Positions 1 to 12,611 are shown, numbered from the stretch's first letter. The stretch is 64,000 bases of DNA from Falciphora oryzae (GCA_000733355.1 JNVV01000010.1:858244-922243); one strand, 5' to 3'. The notes: generated from the letters alone by a model not told the origin. Numbers and translations are program-made.

Positions 1-2925
1 ATCCGTTGCTCTTTCCCGGATGCTGTGTCGGCGGCTCCCCCACGACATAAAAAACGAGACTGCAATTGATGTCCCCCCTGTCGAGTAAGTACATTGACCA
101 CGATAAACAACCTCGAAAAAAATCACAACTGTGCGTCTTTTCAACTAGAAAAAAAAATACGTTTTTATAATACTTTGCAATCGGCACTAATATGTAAGCT
201 GGTCTAATTCCTTATTTTCCATTCAAGTGTGTGGAAATAGGGAGGGAAAAACAAAAAACATGTGCTAAAGTCGCTTCTTTTTGCGGGCTCGTTTATTTTG
301 TTGTGAGGGAGGGCGGGTTATCCTGAGGGACCATGGCTGTCTGGCGTGTCTGTGCTTGTCACTGTGTCTCACCCTGCGGCCGGCCTGGTCCGGACGGGCC
401 GGGTGCCTATGAATATTCCACTAAGAGGTGGAGGTATGACTACGTGGATGTCAACATCTGTGAGCAACTGAGCGCTTGCCTGGAGGAAGCACTGTGCCGT
501 GTGATGTATGTAAGCGTACCTGGGAAGGTGAGTGGGGACGTATGAGCCTGGCACACAATCTTTTGCTTGGGCCTTGACGACCCTGACCACACTTGGTTGT
601 GACTACGCATTCCGAGTGTGCGGATGGCTATAGAAAGTCAATGAAGGTACCGCCCAATAGCCTCTACGCAAACAGGTGCGGGCCGCGCAAGTATTTCCTC
701 CGTCTGCCCGCTCTCGCTTATGCCGTCCTTTCTTCTCGCATGTACCTACATTGTATACAGTAAATTCGTCGCTCACCTCGACCGCGGGTTCTCGGGCAAA
801 TCGCCCGATACGCATGAGGAGAGTAAGGCAGGAAAGGAAACCCGGGGAGCCTAAGCCTTGGGCGGTGGCGTTTCTCCCCTCATGCTGATTATCACCCCCG
901 CGCAGTTCTACTGTCCCTGGCGGCAATTTTCTCATTCTCTATACAGTACGCTCGCTTCTGTCGGCATGATGTCGCTCTATGGGGCTTCTCCGGCCTTTTC
1001 AGCTCGCCATGCGTCTTCCTTGTCTGACATGAATGCAAGCCTGCACGATAGTTCCTAGCTAGTAAGACGGGCAGGTTTGGGACCAGTGCACAAGCAACAA
1101 AGCCACAGCGTATGACGGCCAAGGTGGCACAGGGGGAAAGGCGCAGGGCCCACCTGTTCCGCCGTGTGAGGGCCCGCCTGTGTTTTGCTGGGTCTCCGTC
1201 TCTCGTCAGTCTCTATCCTCGTGAGGAAATGTAGCTGCTCCTATTACAGGCGTGCAAATATTGCAACGTGGGCAACTTATTTGCGATGCAGAGGGATGCG
1301 TAAACGGTGAGGCTGGCGAGGGTCCGGAATAAACAACAAGTCAAGAGAGACAATGGACCGTGGGGGTAGTCGGGGGTCCAGAATCATGAGCCGACATTTC
1401 CGGAAGATGGGGCCGCGAGGACGCGAGCAGTCGCGCCGTGTGAGCACATACATCACACACCGACTAACTACCTAGTCGTGCCAGTCTCACCGTCGCGATG
1501 GAAGGCTCCGGATTATATCTGGAAGTTGGCAGGCTACTACGTTACACATCCTCGGCCGGCCGTTCTGTCCCGCTGCGGTAACGTAGGAGAACCGCACAGT
1601 TGCTGATGCTTGCGCTGGATCGAGCAACAAGCACTGGGAGGCGCAGATAATTTGATGGAATGAGAGCAAAGATTGATGTATGTGGCGAAGCGTTTACGGG
1701 GAGCCGAGCAGGGGCACTTTCGTCCAAACAAGCCATAACAGTGCACACTATCGAAATGTCTAGCCATAAACACAAGATTCGGCCTTGGTAGATATTCTCG
1801 CACCTGGCCTCGTAGTTGCAACCGAGGACGGGAGGGTTTTCCAGCAGCCACGAGAAACTCGTAAACGGACACGGTCCGGCACAGCTTCTCCTCACGTTCA
1901 ATACTGAGCCGAAGTCGATTCTGCGCTGAGTGGTGGGATCCAATTGACGGCTGGCAGAGACGGATGTGATGTGCTGGCGTTCGCTGGGTCTAGCACCCTG
2001 TCCCCCGTGCTGCCTTTAGCCCAATGGCTCTGCTGACTCCGCAGGGACTGGGTTGGCTGGGGGCAGGGATCTGATCGACCAAGGCCCATGCCCCTCCCGA
2101 TAAAATGCCCAATAGGGAAACGTTTCCAAGCGAGGCCTCATGTTTATTTTTGGCAGGATGTGGCTGTCTTGGGGCTTGATTTTTTGCGTGTTTTACTATT
2201 ATTCTTCTATTTACCCGTCCTCCTCTCCTGCTCCGGAGGAGATATTCCGGCCTGCGCCCATGGCTAGATACGCCCCCTCAACTCTGATTTTCATTTCAAG
2301 CGCACTGGCAGCCGGAAGCAAGGACGGGCATCCGGTATTCAAAACCGAGGGAAACAAAACGAGGAGTGGATCGGACTTCGTCCTGACACTTCTTGGCCAC
2401 GACGGTGTGTGAGTGGCACCACGAGATGGGACTAAACCATAACGAGCCACGCTAGGCTATCCTGGAGCTGATCCGTGTGGGACGCGACTCGGCTGTGAAG
2501 ACTTGGATGGCTGTGGCGGGACCCTGGCTTTGACGAGGTGAGAGGACGTGATTTCTTCAGCACGGAAAAAGCAAAGCGAAAGCGAGCTAGGAGGCCTTTT
2601 GACAACCCGGCCCCTCACACTAAGGGGCACATCGCGCCGTCCCTGTCGACGCTAAAGAACCAAAGAGGAGGAAGAAAAGCAAAAGAGAGCGAAACAAAGA
2701 AAAAAAAGAGGCAAGAGAAGGACCTGAGGGGAGAAAAAAAAGGAAGAAAAAAAAAAAGACTCGTCTGGCACTTAGACTTGTGGCAGGCAAAAAGCCCTCA
2801 ACTGTCTGTCGTTGGTGCTACGCATATGCATATTCAAATCTCCGTGGCTGATGCATCCAAATCCCAGCTCATCAGAGACTCCTACTATTGCTGTGTACAA
2901 CCTCGCCGCACGCTCTTCGATCGGC
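1..2925. other. intergenic region, no gene supported
   Basis: I see no open frame with credible protein features here. The first 300 bases are AT-rich compared with the rest. An A-rich purine tract lies at about 2690-2758 just beyond the 3' end of the Sde182-like gene, where it would fall in or after its 3' UTR. No tRNA-like or rRNA-like sequence was recognised by eye. Confidence 0.5.
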
Positions 2926-4515
2926 TTAGGCCTTGAAGTTACGATCCACTGGCTGGATCATGATCCTCCGATAGCTCGTCAAGGGTGGCGTGCCCTTGTC
3001 GACCACCTCGAGGACCAGATGAAGCAGCAGCCCCCTCTCGATCGGGATCTTGTCCCGGACTCTCATGCACGACTTGTCCGCCGGCGCTATTGTGACCTTG
3101 ACCCTGCTCCCCTCCTCGTCGGCCGGCTCGATGGCCAGGTCCGACACCTCGAACGGGTGGAAGGTCTGCGTGGCGCTCGGCTCGCGGTACTGGAACCACC
3201 GGAACGTGAGCTCGTCCCCGTCCGGGTCGTAGGTCCCCGAGGCGTCGAAGGCGACGGTGCCGCCCGCGTCTGCCTCGACCCACACCGGCTCGCGCCCGAC
3301 GTCCCCGTCGATGGAGATGACGGGGTGGTGGTTGCAGGCCGCGAAGTTGGGCGTCAGCGTCCACCGCATGCGCGCGGCGAAGTCGTCCTGGAACGCGCTG
3401 CGCCACCGCCAGATGGTCGCCTTGTTGGACCGGTGCTCCCGCCCGTCCGCGCCGACAACGGCGTCGGTCGCGTCCGAGTGGTGGCCCCACCGGGCCGTGA
3501 GGGGGGAGCGGGAGCCCATGTTGACGGGCAGGTACCGGCCGCCCCACGACCCGTACGACGGCTTTTCCGGCACGCCGAGCCCGTTGCGGACCAGGTACAG
3601 GAACGTCGGCGTGTCGCCCTCGATGATGAACTCGAAGTCAGGGTACTCGGCGCCTAGGGGGCCGATCTGGATGTTCTTCCTGACCCACTCGGCCGTGATC
3701 TTGGACCCGTCCGGCCCGCCCTTCTCGCCCGGCCCGTCGCCCGAGATGCCCAGCCAGGCCGCGCAGCCGTACTGGTTCCAGCCGTGCACGGAGGAGATGT
3801 AGAAGATCTCGGGCCACTGCTGCCGGATCCAGGCCCCGCAGTCGTCCTGGTCCGAGATGGTGTAGACGCGCAGCCGCGAGCGCGCCTCGGCGGCGTCGGG
3901 CCTGTCGCGGATGCGGTGCAGCACCTGCGCCAGGACGTTGACGCCGCCCCAGACCAGCACCCAGAGCGGATCGTCGGCTGCTGCCGGGACCGTCAGGCGC
4001 TGGAGCAGGAGCTCGCCCCCTTCGCTGAGAGGAATGTCGTCGCCGACCGCTTCCATACCGTAGACCTAGGGGGCACACGAGACGGTTGAGTGACCATGTT
4101 CCTGTCCCTTCACCATCAGGCCAGTCGAGTGCCCAACACGATGTGATATAGGCACTACTTGTCCACTATCGGGGCTCTGGCTTACCGGAGGCCCTGCCCG
4201 GATAAGACCCCTGACCTCGTCCGCGGAGGGGTAGGGAAAATCAGGATGGACATGAGCGTTGAGGTTCTGCACGACCTTCTCGTAGGCGTCGACAATCTGG
4301 TGGAGGTTCTGCGGCGCGACCCTGTCCCGGAGCCACGTCGACGTCACGGCCACGACGCCCTCGGTGCGGAACTGATTGGCGTACGTGAGGTATCGACAGA
4401 AGGACTCGGCATCGTCCGGCTCGTTGGTGATGTCAGTCAGCACGAAAACGCGATGCCTCGAGGGCAGCGGCAGCAGTGATGCCCTGCCCCGCTGCTGCTC
4501 CTGATCCGTCGACAT
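2926..4515 (-). CDS. Sde182/DUF1593 nucleoside-hydrolase-like protein, two exons
   Basis: Exons on the minus strand are 4515-4186 and 4065-2926, giving 489 aa. The 120-bp intron starts GTAAGC and ends CCCCTAG in phase 0, and joins a Pro-Pro to VYGMEAVGDD, restoring one continuous family-like sequence. The N-terminal part (about residues 20-320) has the nucleoside-hydrolase-like fold signature of DUF1593: the early RVFVLTDITNEPDDAES segment with clustered Asp residues, PLWVLVWGGVNVLAQVL, and the HGWNQYG region. The C-terminal part (about 340-489) resembles the Ig-like domain of Sde182 cellulose-binding proteins (GTYDPDGDELTFRW). Substrate and reaction are unknown, and no signal peptide is visible with this start. 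The start is the first ATG in frame; an upstream TTG in the same frame is not a credible start. The calls rest on motif memory, not on a search. Confidence 0.8.
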
Positions 4516-5599
4516 GGCCGTTGGCTGTTTGCGGTGCTTCAAGCTCTGGAGACATTAGCTGCTGACAGCAAGAATGAGGAACTGCAAAGACAGATGTTGG
4601 CGAAGCTGTATTCAGCCGCAATGCCCTCTTTTGTGGATGCTGCGTGGCCTCCTCGGCATCACGATGGTTTGCTCTAGCTAGCCAAACTGCCTGTTGCGGC
4701 AATTACAGTCGTCAGTGACAACGCCGCCCCACCAAATGGTGCTTCTGATTTCCTGTGTTGGGAAGGACGCGAAACAAGGATGGCCCTCGAAGCGTGTGCT
4801 CCCTCCTCCGGCCGCCTCCGCCTGCTCGCTGGAGATCCCCCGGGTTCTCCGTGGGGCTGCGGGGTCCTCCCCGCCCGATGGGTTCTCCTCGGTTCCCCGT
4901 GTTCGGGATCCATCGGCTCGGCTGCCGAGGACGGAGCGAGTATTTATACCCGTTAAATGGCAATGGCCGGCGTTGCTTCATCGCCTATTCATTTTGCCTC
5001 CCTAGATGATGCTGGGAGTTGCACTGCAAGCACCAAGACTCGTCGAGGGCTGGCTAGGGTCGATGGCGACGGCGGACTGTGCGTGGCTTGCTCTACCTCC
5101 GCAGTGCTCTCGGCTCGGCTCCGCCGCCGTAGCAGGACGCGAGCGCCGATGGCGGGCCCAGCAGGGCCCTCGGTTGATCGGGCCTTCGCGTCGGCAAATG
5201 ACATCACTTTGTAACCTGTCTCGTAGCCAGGCCTAAGTCGGTATCGGGTGCGCCTTGTCGACTTGTTGGAAGACAGAACGTCCGATCCAAGCCGGACTAG
5301 ACTGAGGAAGTCCGGTGGCCGACAAGGTTTGGGGATCTTGACAGGGACGTTAACTTCACCGGTTCAGCCAATCTCGAGGTGGCGCCATCTGCCGGTTTCA
5401 TAGCTCGTGGCAGGCTTAGTCAAGGTAAAGAAGCGACGGCAGTTCGTATGGATATTTTTGGGAGTAGCGCCTTGAGTCCTGTGATCTGGAGTCAAAGGGT
5501 ACAAGTGAGGGCAAGCCTGCCACGCCTGCCTTCCACTGGTGTGCAATCGTCTCTAACCGAGACGGATTTCGCAACCTGTATAGTCACTAGGAGGCCACA
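4516..5599. other. intergenic region between Sde182-like gene and P450 relic
   Basis: This is the upstream region of the minus-strand Sde182-like gene and of the plus-strand P450 relic, so it would hold both promoters. Nothing resembling a gene was seen in it. Confidence 0.4.
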
Positions 5600-7341
5600 G
5601 TGTTCACGCTCCTTCCTGCCGTTCAAGTCCTCGTCAAAATCGGGGGACTTCTAGCCCTCGCAACTGTGGTGTCGGTGTGTCTAAAACGCTAGCCTCGTTC
5701 TGTACTTTGTTATTTGCTTTCCAAAGGCATCGACAAGCACAACCGGGGGTCTGTGTGTGATAAAAGCCGGAGCACGACCAAGGATCGGCTAACGCGAACC
5801 GTAAAACTAGTACGTCTACAGTGGCTTCAAGAACCCGCTGTCACACGTACCGGGCCCTGGTACACCCGCTGGACCACTCTACCCTCGGTATACTTTATCC
5901 TCACGGCGCGGCACCCGGCATGGATCCATTCGCTGCATGAGCGCTACGGGCCTGTCGTACGCTACGCTCCGGGCGAGGTCGATGTTTCGGACCCTACAGC
6001 GGCGCAGAGCATCCACGCTGTTAAGGCGGGCTTCCTCAAGGCCCCCTTTTACTCGCGCCTCATCACAAACTCGTCTAGCGTATTCAACGAGATCAGGCCA
6101 GAGGTTCATCGGCGATACAAGCGCTATCTCTCCGGCCACATGTCCGAGACAGGGCTCAAGACGGTCCTGCCCCGGATCGACGACAAGGTTCGGCTAGCGA
6201 TCTGCAAGATGGCCGAGGAGAGCAGGGGCACCCGCGGCGCAACCGACGTAGCCAAGTGGCTCATGTTCCTGTCCTTCGACGCCATCGGTGACCTGACCTT
6301 TGGCTCGTCGTTTGGTAACCTGGAAAGGGGCGAGAAGAACAGGTCGGTTGAGGATTTCGTCAGCCTTGGCTTTGTCGGCGGTCTGCGCTCCATGTTCCCC
6401 ACAATCGCCAAAATCTCGACGGTTGTGCCCATCCCGATCTTCCGTACCGCGACCTTGATCCAGCGGCGCACTTTCGATTATGCCCAACGGGCGCTCGACA
6501 GCCATCAGGAGCAGGTGGAAGGGGCGGGTGGCGTGGACCCACGGCCGACAGTTTTCTCCAAGTTCTATTCGGTAACAGCTGAGGAATCGTGGACACCTAT
6601 CGAGGTGCGTGGTAACGCGCAGGTCTTCATTGTTGGCGGCAGCGATACCACGGCAAATTCAATGATCTATCTGCTCTGGTCGGTTTGCCGTGACCCACGC
6701 ATCAAGGCCTGTCTGCTTGCGGAGCTCGACACCTTGACTCCAGCTGGAGATGAAGACGGCCATGATTTCAGCTACGAGCAGCTGCGAGACCTGCCATATG
6801 TTAACTGGGTCGTCAACGAGACGCTGCGGCTTTACACGGCACTCCCGTGCGGTCTTCCACGTCTGGTACCTCAGGGAAACCGAGTTCATGGGCAAGTTCC
6901 TACCAGCCGGCGCCACGGTAACCACGCAAGCTTATAGTCTTCACCGGGACGAGACGGCTTTCCCGGACCCATACAGGTTCTATCCGGAGCGGTGGGAAAA
7001 TACCACCCAGCGAATGAAGGACTGCACCATGCCTTTCGGAGGTGGCGCCCGCAGTGAGTGCATTCTCCCCTTTCGCGTCGTCTTTTTTCGACGTTGACGG
7101 TTCGAGGTGCTAACAAAGAGATAACATCGCCTTAGCATGCCTCGGGCGACACCTCGCCCGCATCGAGCTTCGCCTGATCACGGCGCGCTTTTTCAAGGCC
7201 TTCCCAGATGCCGTCGTCTCGGACCTCGAGGGCATGAATGACAAGGACATGGAGCCGGCCCTCCACTTCCTGATGGTGCCAAGCGGCCATCGCTGTCTCA
7301 TCCAGACGGACGGACCGAGACAGGAAGAGGCCGAGCGGTAG
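5600..7341 (+). pseudogene. cytochrome P450, start lost and two frameshifts
   Basis: The body encodes a microsomal-type fungal P450: GPWYTRWT near the N-terminus, I-helix GGSDTT (about 6638-6655), ETLR of the K helix (about 6819), FYPERW, and haem loop FGGGARTCLG, which is completed across an intron at 7054-7135 (GTGAGT, CTAAC branch site, CTTAG). The stop is at 7339-7341. Three defects are visible. A hydrophobic membrane-anchor stretch (5600-5674) begins with GTG where ATG would be expected. After a likely 136-bp intron (5675-5810, CTAAC branch site), the NPLSHVPG segment is one base out of frame with PWYTRW, the break being at the GGGCCC run near 5855. A second shift of one base lies near 6877 at the GGG run in the PRLVP region. 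All catalytic motifs are intact. Both shifts sit at short homopolymers, so base-calling errors could explain them, but the missing ATG argues for real decay. Substrate unknown. Confidence 0.75.
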
Positions 7342-7919
7342 TGTGGGGGGGCGTGTGAAGTGACCGGCCGGGTATGCAGGTACGCCGTGCGCCAGTCTTT
7401 GGTGCTGTTGCGCTGCTTGTATGCACGGCGTTTTGGGGGCTCGGATGAGGTAGGGTCGTGCAGCAAGGCTGGATGTCGGACGGGGGCTTTGCCATGGCGC
7501 CAGGCCAAACTCTGTTTTGTATCACCCTGTATGTATGTCAATCCGTCGCTTGGCCTCCCGTCGGCGCAGTGCATGCTGCTGTCACTCAATCGATCGGGAA
7601 GGTCTGGGCGATCCCACAAAACCCCACTTGGCGGATGGGGCTCATTTTTCTGCCAGTTTGACGGCATGCAGGCGGTGAAAAAGCTTCAGAGCAATAGAGA
7701 TATGACGTGGGTCCGTTGTCTACGGCAGCGAGCACCGACCACGCGCTCGTGTTGAGAATCGTAACCTCTTCAGGTTGCCTGAACATTCCGACCTTCAAAA
7801 TCAAGATTAGCCAAGATTCCAACGCCTGCCGCCTCCCACACAACAAACACATTGCGTTCGTCGACAATCGCGCTGTCCCTCTCGCGCGCATCCTTCTGGT
7901 CTTCTCCTCCCCCTCCAAG
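7342..7919. other. intergenic, P450 3' side and Iwr1 promoter/5' UTR
   Basis: This is 578 bases between two plus-strand genes. A CT-rich stretch directly before the Iwr1 ATG looks like a 5' UTR. No gene was seen. Confidence 0.4.
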
Positions 7920-9750
7920 ATGTCGTCCGCAGTACCGCCCCAGATCATCCAGGTCAAGCGCAAGCGCAACGACGATGGGCCAGTCACTTTCCTACGTCCG
8001 TGACACGATCAAGATCCCTCCCGCCGTCGGGTCTCTGTTCACCATCGTACTGACGGCTGCCTCAAAAGGGATTGAGCAAAGCACCAAGCGCCACCGCAGC
8101 GGCGCCTTTCTGTACCAGCGCCACGACCCGGAGGCCGCTGTAGATTCGCCTGCGGCTGCTGCTGCCCGCGAGCATGCGACACCAGTCATCCACACCTCAC
8201 GCCCCGGTGAGGAGAATCTACCGATAGAGACAGTCAAGCGCAACCACGCCGCCGCTGCCGCTGGTCATGGCCCCTCAGTCGCCCCGAAAGACCGTTCCCC
8301 GGCTGCTGCGTCTGCGAAGACAGACGCCGGATCGCGTCGAGGAACATCTCCTGCTGCCCCGGCTGCTGCGCCCGGCCGCCAGCAACCGACGATGCCCCAA
8401 GCTCCGCCGCCCGCCGCCAAGGTCGTGACCGAGCCGCGCCGATTCCACCTCTCCCGCAGCAACAGCCACAACGCCGTCGAGCCCCACTCTCCCCTTAGGC
8501 CCGGTTCTCGCTCTGGCAAGGTACCCCACCCTGCTGCCGCCATCACCGCTACCACAAAAGGCTCGGCCCCAGCCCTGTTTGTCGAGCGTAGCAAGCGTAA
8601 ACATACCAGCCTCAGGAGGAAGGCGGCGGAGGCGGCGGCCCGGGCCGCATCCCGGTCGCCCCGTCCGACATCAGCGCAGTCCCAGTACGAGTCTCGTTCG
8701 GACAAGGACCAGCCGGCGCAGTCACAGGCGGGCGGAGATATGCGCCTGGGTGACCGGGCCTCGGACGCATTACCCGCACCCAAGCCCAGGCTTCCGCTCC
8801 AGCGCCGTCGCGGAGGTGGTTCGGCTGCCTCGTCGACGCCGAAACTCCCGGACTCGCTTGTGAATCGCTGGGACACCGATATGGAAAAACTCGCGCGCGA
8901 GATGAACGAGTACACGCTGCAGCATATTGCTCGCGACCTCGAGAAGATCCAGGAGAGGGATGCGGCTACCGCACCTAAGAAAGCAGCGGCAGCAGCTAGC
9001 GGTGCCGCCAGCAGCTTAGCTAAGGAGCAAAAGGCGTCCCTTATGAAATTCAAGCCACATCCACCGGCTAAGCGGTACCCCGAGAGACATCCCCAGCCGG
9101 CAAAATCCGCAGTCACTCACCGTGGCGTGGCAGCAGACAATGCGGGTGGCGACGACGATGGCATGGACGTGGACATGGACGTAGACAGGGAGGTCACCAG
9201 CGATAGCGACGAGGATGATGCCGACTATGTTATCGACACGTATGTGCGCGTGACCGCCGACTCGGTTCGAGCCCAAGCAACCCCTGATAAGGTCGGGCTT
9301 CTGGTTCTGGATAACGAGCCGGATCTGGAGTCTTTCTATGGCCAAGAAAGCGACAGCGAGGATGAGCTTGAGGACGAAGACGACGAGAATGGTTCGTGCA
9401 TAAGAAAGCCCTTTTACCCCTTTACGTGCAGCAACACCGACCTCATCATGGCACTCCGCAACCCTAGCTATGACCTTTTACCCCTTTTACCCAGTATCTA
9501 TGGACCAAGAATAAGGGATAAGCTGACTCAGGAATGCACAACAGCGGAGAACTACTATGCGGCCGACTACCCGGACGACGAGGTGGCGACGGATGATGAG
9601 TTTGACCGCAACCCGTATCTGTACCGCACTGGCAACGCCTCGGACCTGGAGGAGTTTGACGACGCGAGCGAGTCGGAGGACAACGACGAGGGTGACGATC
9701 GATTTAAGATCACAATCGGCAAGCCACAAAACCTGCCTGGGCTTTACTAG
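7920..9750 (+). CDS. iwr1: Iwr1-type RNA polymerase II nuclear import factor, three exons
   Basis: Exons are 7920-7995, 8069-9391 and 9545-9750, giving 534 aa. Iwr1 binds assembled RNA polymerase II and carries it into the nucleus. The N-terminus PPQIIQVKRKRND followed by VTFLR is the conserved Iwr1 start with its basic localisation signal. The C-terminal domain shows YVIDTYVRV, then VGLLVLDNEPDLE, an acidic run, and ENYYAADYPDDE. The long middle is Ala/Pro/Ser-rich and probably disordered. Intron 1 (73 bp, CTGAC branch site) joins FL to R-IEQSTKRHR. Intron 2 (153 bp, GTTCGT to AACAG) is a multiple of three and open, so it hides as coding; removing it joins DEN to AENYYAADYPDDE, the family consensus. 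Retention would insert 51 residues into the Iwr1 domain. The intron 1 donor GTCCGT is weak but its frame outcome is good. Confidence 0.85.
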
Positions 9751-10935
9751 GACACAGACACAAGCCCCAAGACCTGTTTGATTGCGCTGAGAGCGCGAAG
9801 AGAAGGAAATGGGAGAGGGGCACCTGCAAGGGCAGCCAGCTGGTGTCTCAACCTCGCCCACCAATCATGTATCTCGCCCAGTGGCGCTTTTCCTTCCTAC
9901 ACCATGCATCAATCCTTGATTCTGCGCCAGCCTCTCCCTGCATCTCGCGGCTTGTATCACATACCTATTCGGTAGTGGCAAGCACGCTCACGATTTCCCA
10001 ACTCAGCCACCATCCCTGTCGCGGCAGGCAGCGCAGGCTGGCTTTCATTGGACTCGGCATGTTCCGCTCTCGCGGGACTCGGCTTAGGACGCCAAAGACT
10101 GGCGTAGCTCACTCGCTACTTCTCCTCCTTGGTTCCTGATCCTGCATGCACCCCCTTTTCAACCATCTACGTTTGTAATAGTATATTGGTATGCATTGGA
10201 CTCATGGAGGTATGTGCGGACCATATAGGCATTTACATTGGAGGCGCCTCCCGGGCTCTTGAAACAGACAAGCCAACCAACACTCCGAGGTGAAGACGCC
10301 CGAGCCTAACCTGACACTTGCCTCCTGTGGCAGCCCGTTGAAGAGGATACTTTTTTTGCGATGCAACAAAGAAACAAACATGGAGTAACTGTGCCATCCC
10401 TGTTGATTGATTTTCCGGTGTTTGCGCCAGACAGTGTGTTGTGAAGTCGAAAAAGGGGGCTGGGAATGGAAATGAGACATGAGGATACAATAAACATGGA
10501 CGGGGAAAGAAAGTTGGGACAGAGAATGAAACCAGAAGGCAATATTGAGACAACCAACCCTTGTAGGCGAATAATAACCTGGGGATATGGGGACGCCGTA
10601 TCTCTCACCTGGAAGTGAACGCCGACCCATGATTTTGATGATGTGAAAAGAAGAAAACAAAACACCGGCCCTCCTTGGAAGACAAAAGTCGAAAAAAAAA
10701 GAAGAGGGATGAAGAAGATGCACGAAGTAGGAGGCAAACGTAGCATGCCCCAAGCACAAACAGGGCAGAGGCGAAAATTAGCGACGAGGAGAAGGTGAGG
10801 AAGAAAAGTGACAGAACAAAAATAAAACAAGAAAAGGGTGCAAGACGGAAAATAAAAAAAGGAGTCGAATGCTTGATGAGCGGCATGATCGGCATATCTG
10901 CACGTGTCTGCGTAGCCAGCTGGGAGCTGCCGAGG
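9751..10935. other. convergent intergenic region
   Basis: This lies between the 3' ends of Iwr1 (plus) and the unknown minus-strand gene. The part at 10500-10900 is A-rich on plus, so U-rich on the minus-strand transcript, and probably belongs to that gene's 3' UTR or terminator region. The minus-strand open frames here are T-rich low-complexity translations without family features. Confidence 0.4.
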
Positions 10936-12611
10936 CTATAGAGTCGAGAAGAGGTCCCGGGCCGGCGACGGGGTGGCCGTGGGGGGCCGCTGCTGCTCGG
11001 CCGTCGCCTCCGGGCTCTTCTTGACTCTCCGCTGGCAGTCCAGCCTCTCGATTGGCACCTTCATCTGTTGCTGCTCGGCCCAGGTGGGCAGGCCGAGTTC
11101 TCTGCGCTGTCTTTCGCGGATGGCGGCTGGAAAAGCAAAAGGGGTCAGCATGGTTGAGCCTCGGAGCAGGAGAGGGAGAGAGCGGAGCCGAGAGGCAACA
11201 AAATAAAAAGGCGGGGGGGAAAGAAACATACCCAATCTCCTCGCCCGCTTCATGTCCTGCTCGTCGACGAACCAGTAGTTCATGGCGGCGACGCGCTCCG
11301 GGTAGCGGTCGACGAGGCCCGGCAGGCGGATGCCGTGGTCCTTCTCGTCGCGGCACTTGATCCACTCGTCCATCTCGCGGCCGTCGGGCGCGAACCGGAC
11401 GCCGCCGCGGCCGTCGAGGACGGGTATGACCTCGTTGATGCGGTAGAAGATGGCCTGGGCGCCGTCCTGGCGGCGGTGGTCCGGAAGGCGCGCCGCGTGC
11501 TCCGACGGGCTCAGGTACGGGGCCAGCCGGTCCAGGGCCCGGTTGAACTCGGCCGTGACCGTCTCCCACCGGAGGTTCTTCTCCACCTTCATGTACACGA
11601 TGAAGTCGCCGTGCGCGAGCGGGTACTTTGCGTTGGAGCCCGGGCCGCGCTTCTTGCCCGTCTTCCTGCGGGAGGAGGTGGCGGTGGTGCAGGAGGAAGA
11701 GGAGGAGGAGGTTGATTTGGCCGTGTCGCTGTCGCTGTCCCTCCTTCGCAGGCGTCGCCGTGCCGCGGGCAGCTCTGGGATCTTCTTGACGCGCGAGGCC
11801 TCCTCCTTCGCCCCCGGGGAGGTTGTAAGCTGGCGAACGGCCGGCGCCTCGTCCAGCTCCTCCGTCGGCCGCCGCCTGGGGGCCCTTTCTGCAGCCGCTA
11901 ATGCCATCTTTGGGCTTGGGCGGCTGTAGGGGCCAGCGACTGCGGGATAGTCGGCCGTGGTGACCGGGAACGCAAACTTGAAGGACGACAAAGACGACGA
12001 TGGGGTGGCGGCGGCGTCGGCGGACGGCGCGAACGTGTCTACGAGGGGCGTTGTCGGAGGAGTTGGCAGCTGGAACCGATTTCCTGCCCCTGGCGGCGGC
12101 GGCGGCGGCGGTGGGCAGAACCCCGATGGGCTGGAACTGAGCGTGGGCGACGGCAGGGCGGACAGGGCTAGCGACGTCAGGCGCCTGTCGAGGCTCGACG
12201 CCTCGGAACACATCGACCTCGGGGTCGGCGGCGCGTCGGAGCCATAGCTGCCGCGTCTTTCCCAGGCGGCCTGGCACTGCGCAGCCCGGGCTGCGTCCGA
12301 GATGGCAAAAAGATTCCGGATTCCGGGGAGGGACGTAGACGCCGATCCCCATTGGCGACGCTGGGGTGGAGGATCTGCTTCTCGATCTTCGTGTTAGAGG
12401 CCAGTAACCTTTGCGTCTGGAGGTGAGTGACTATAGTCATGTCTATTTTTGTCTTCGTACCTTTTATATCAGGAATGATCAGAGATTCAAAGGGCGTGGT
12501 GATGTTTGGGGAGGAGGCCCTTCGCAGCGAGGCCAAGGTGTGGGCGGCGTCGAGTCCGCAGCGCTCGCTGTCGTTGTGGAGGCCTATGCGAAGGTCTGGA
12601 GAGAATCCCAT
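10936..12611 (-). CDS. fungal protein of unknown function, three exons
   Basis: Proposed exons are 12611-12461, 12386-11232 and 11126-10936 (498 aa). The first ATG has a good context (TCACC before ATGG). Intron 1 is 74 bp (GTACGA to CGAAG) and joins the frame carrying MGFSPDLRIG to that carrying ISDAARAAQCQAAWERRGSYG. Intron 2 is 105 bp (GTATGT to TCCAG) and joins KRARRLA to AIRERQRREL. The middle is Pro/Ser/Ala-rich with an eight-proline run. A compact segment at about residues 280-420 looks folded: HGDFIVYMKVEKNLRWETVT, then FYRINEVIPVLD, MDEWIKCRDEKDHGIRL, and VDRYPERVAAMNYWFVDEQD. I do not recognise the family. It could be a small DNA- or protein-binding domain, since the spacing of Trp residues is Myb/SANT-like, but that is a guess. 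Exon 1 is less certain than the rest. Confidence 0.65.

Noticed and set aside
2812..3657. Long plus-strand open frame over the Sde182-like gene
   Set aside because: It is antisense to a gene with clear family motifs and has the Arg/Pro/Val composition of a GC-rich shadow frame.
5600..9750. P450 neighbourhood as a secondary-metabolite cluster
   Set aside because: No backbone synthase, transporter or pathway regulator nearby; the neighbours are a DUF1593-type protein and Iwr1.
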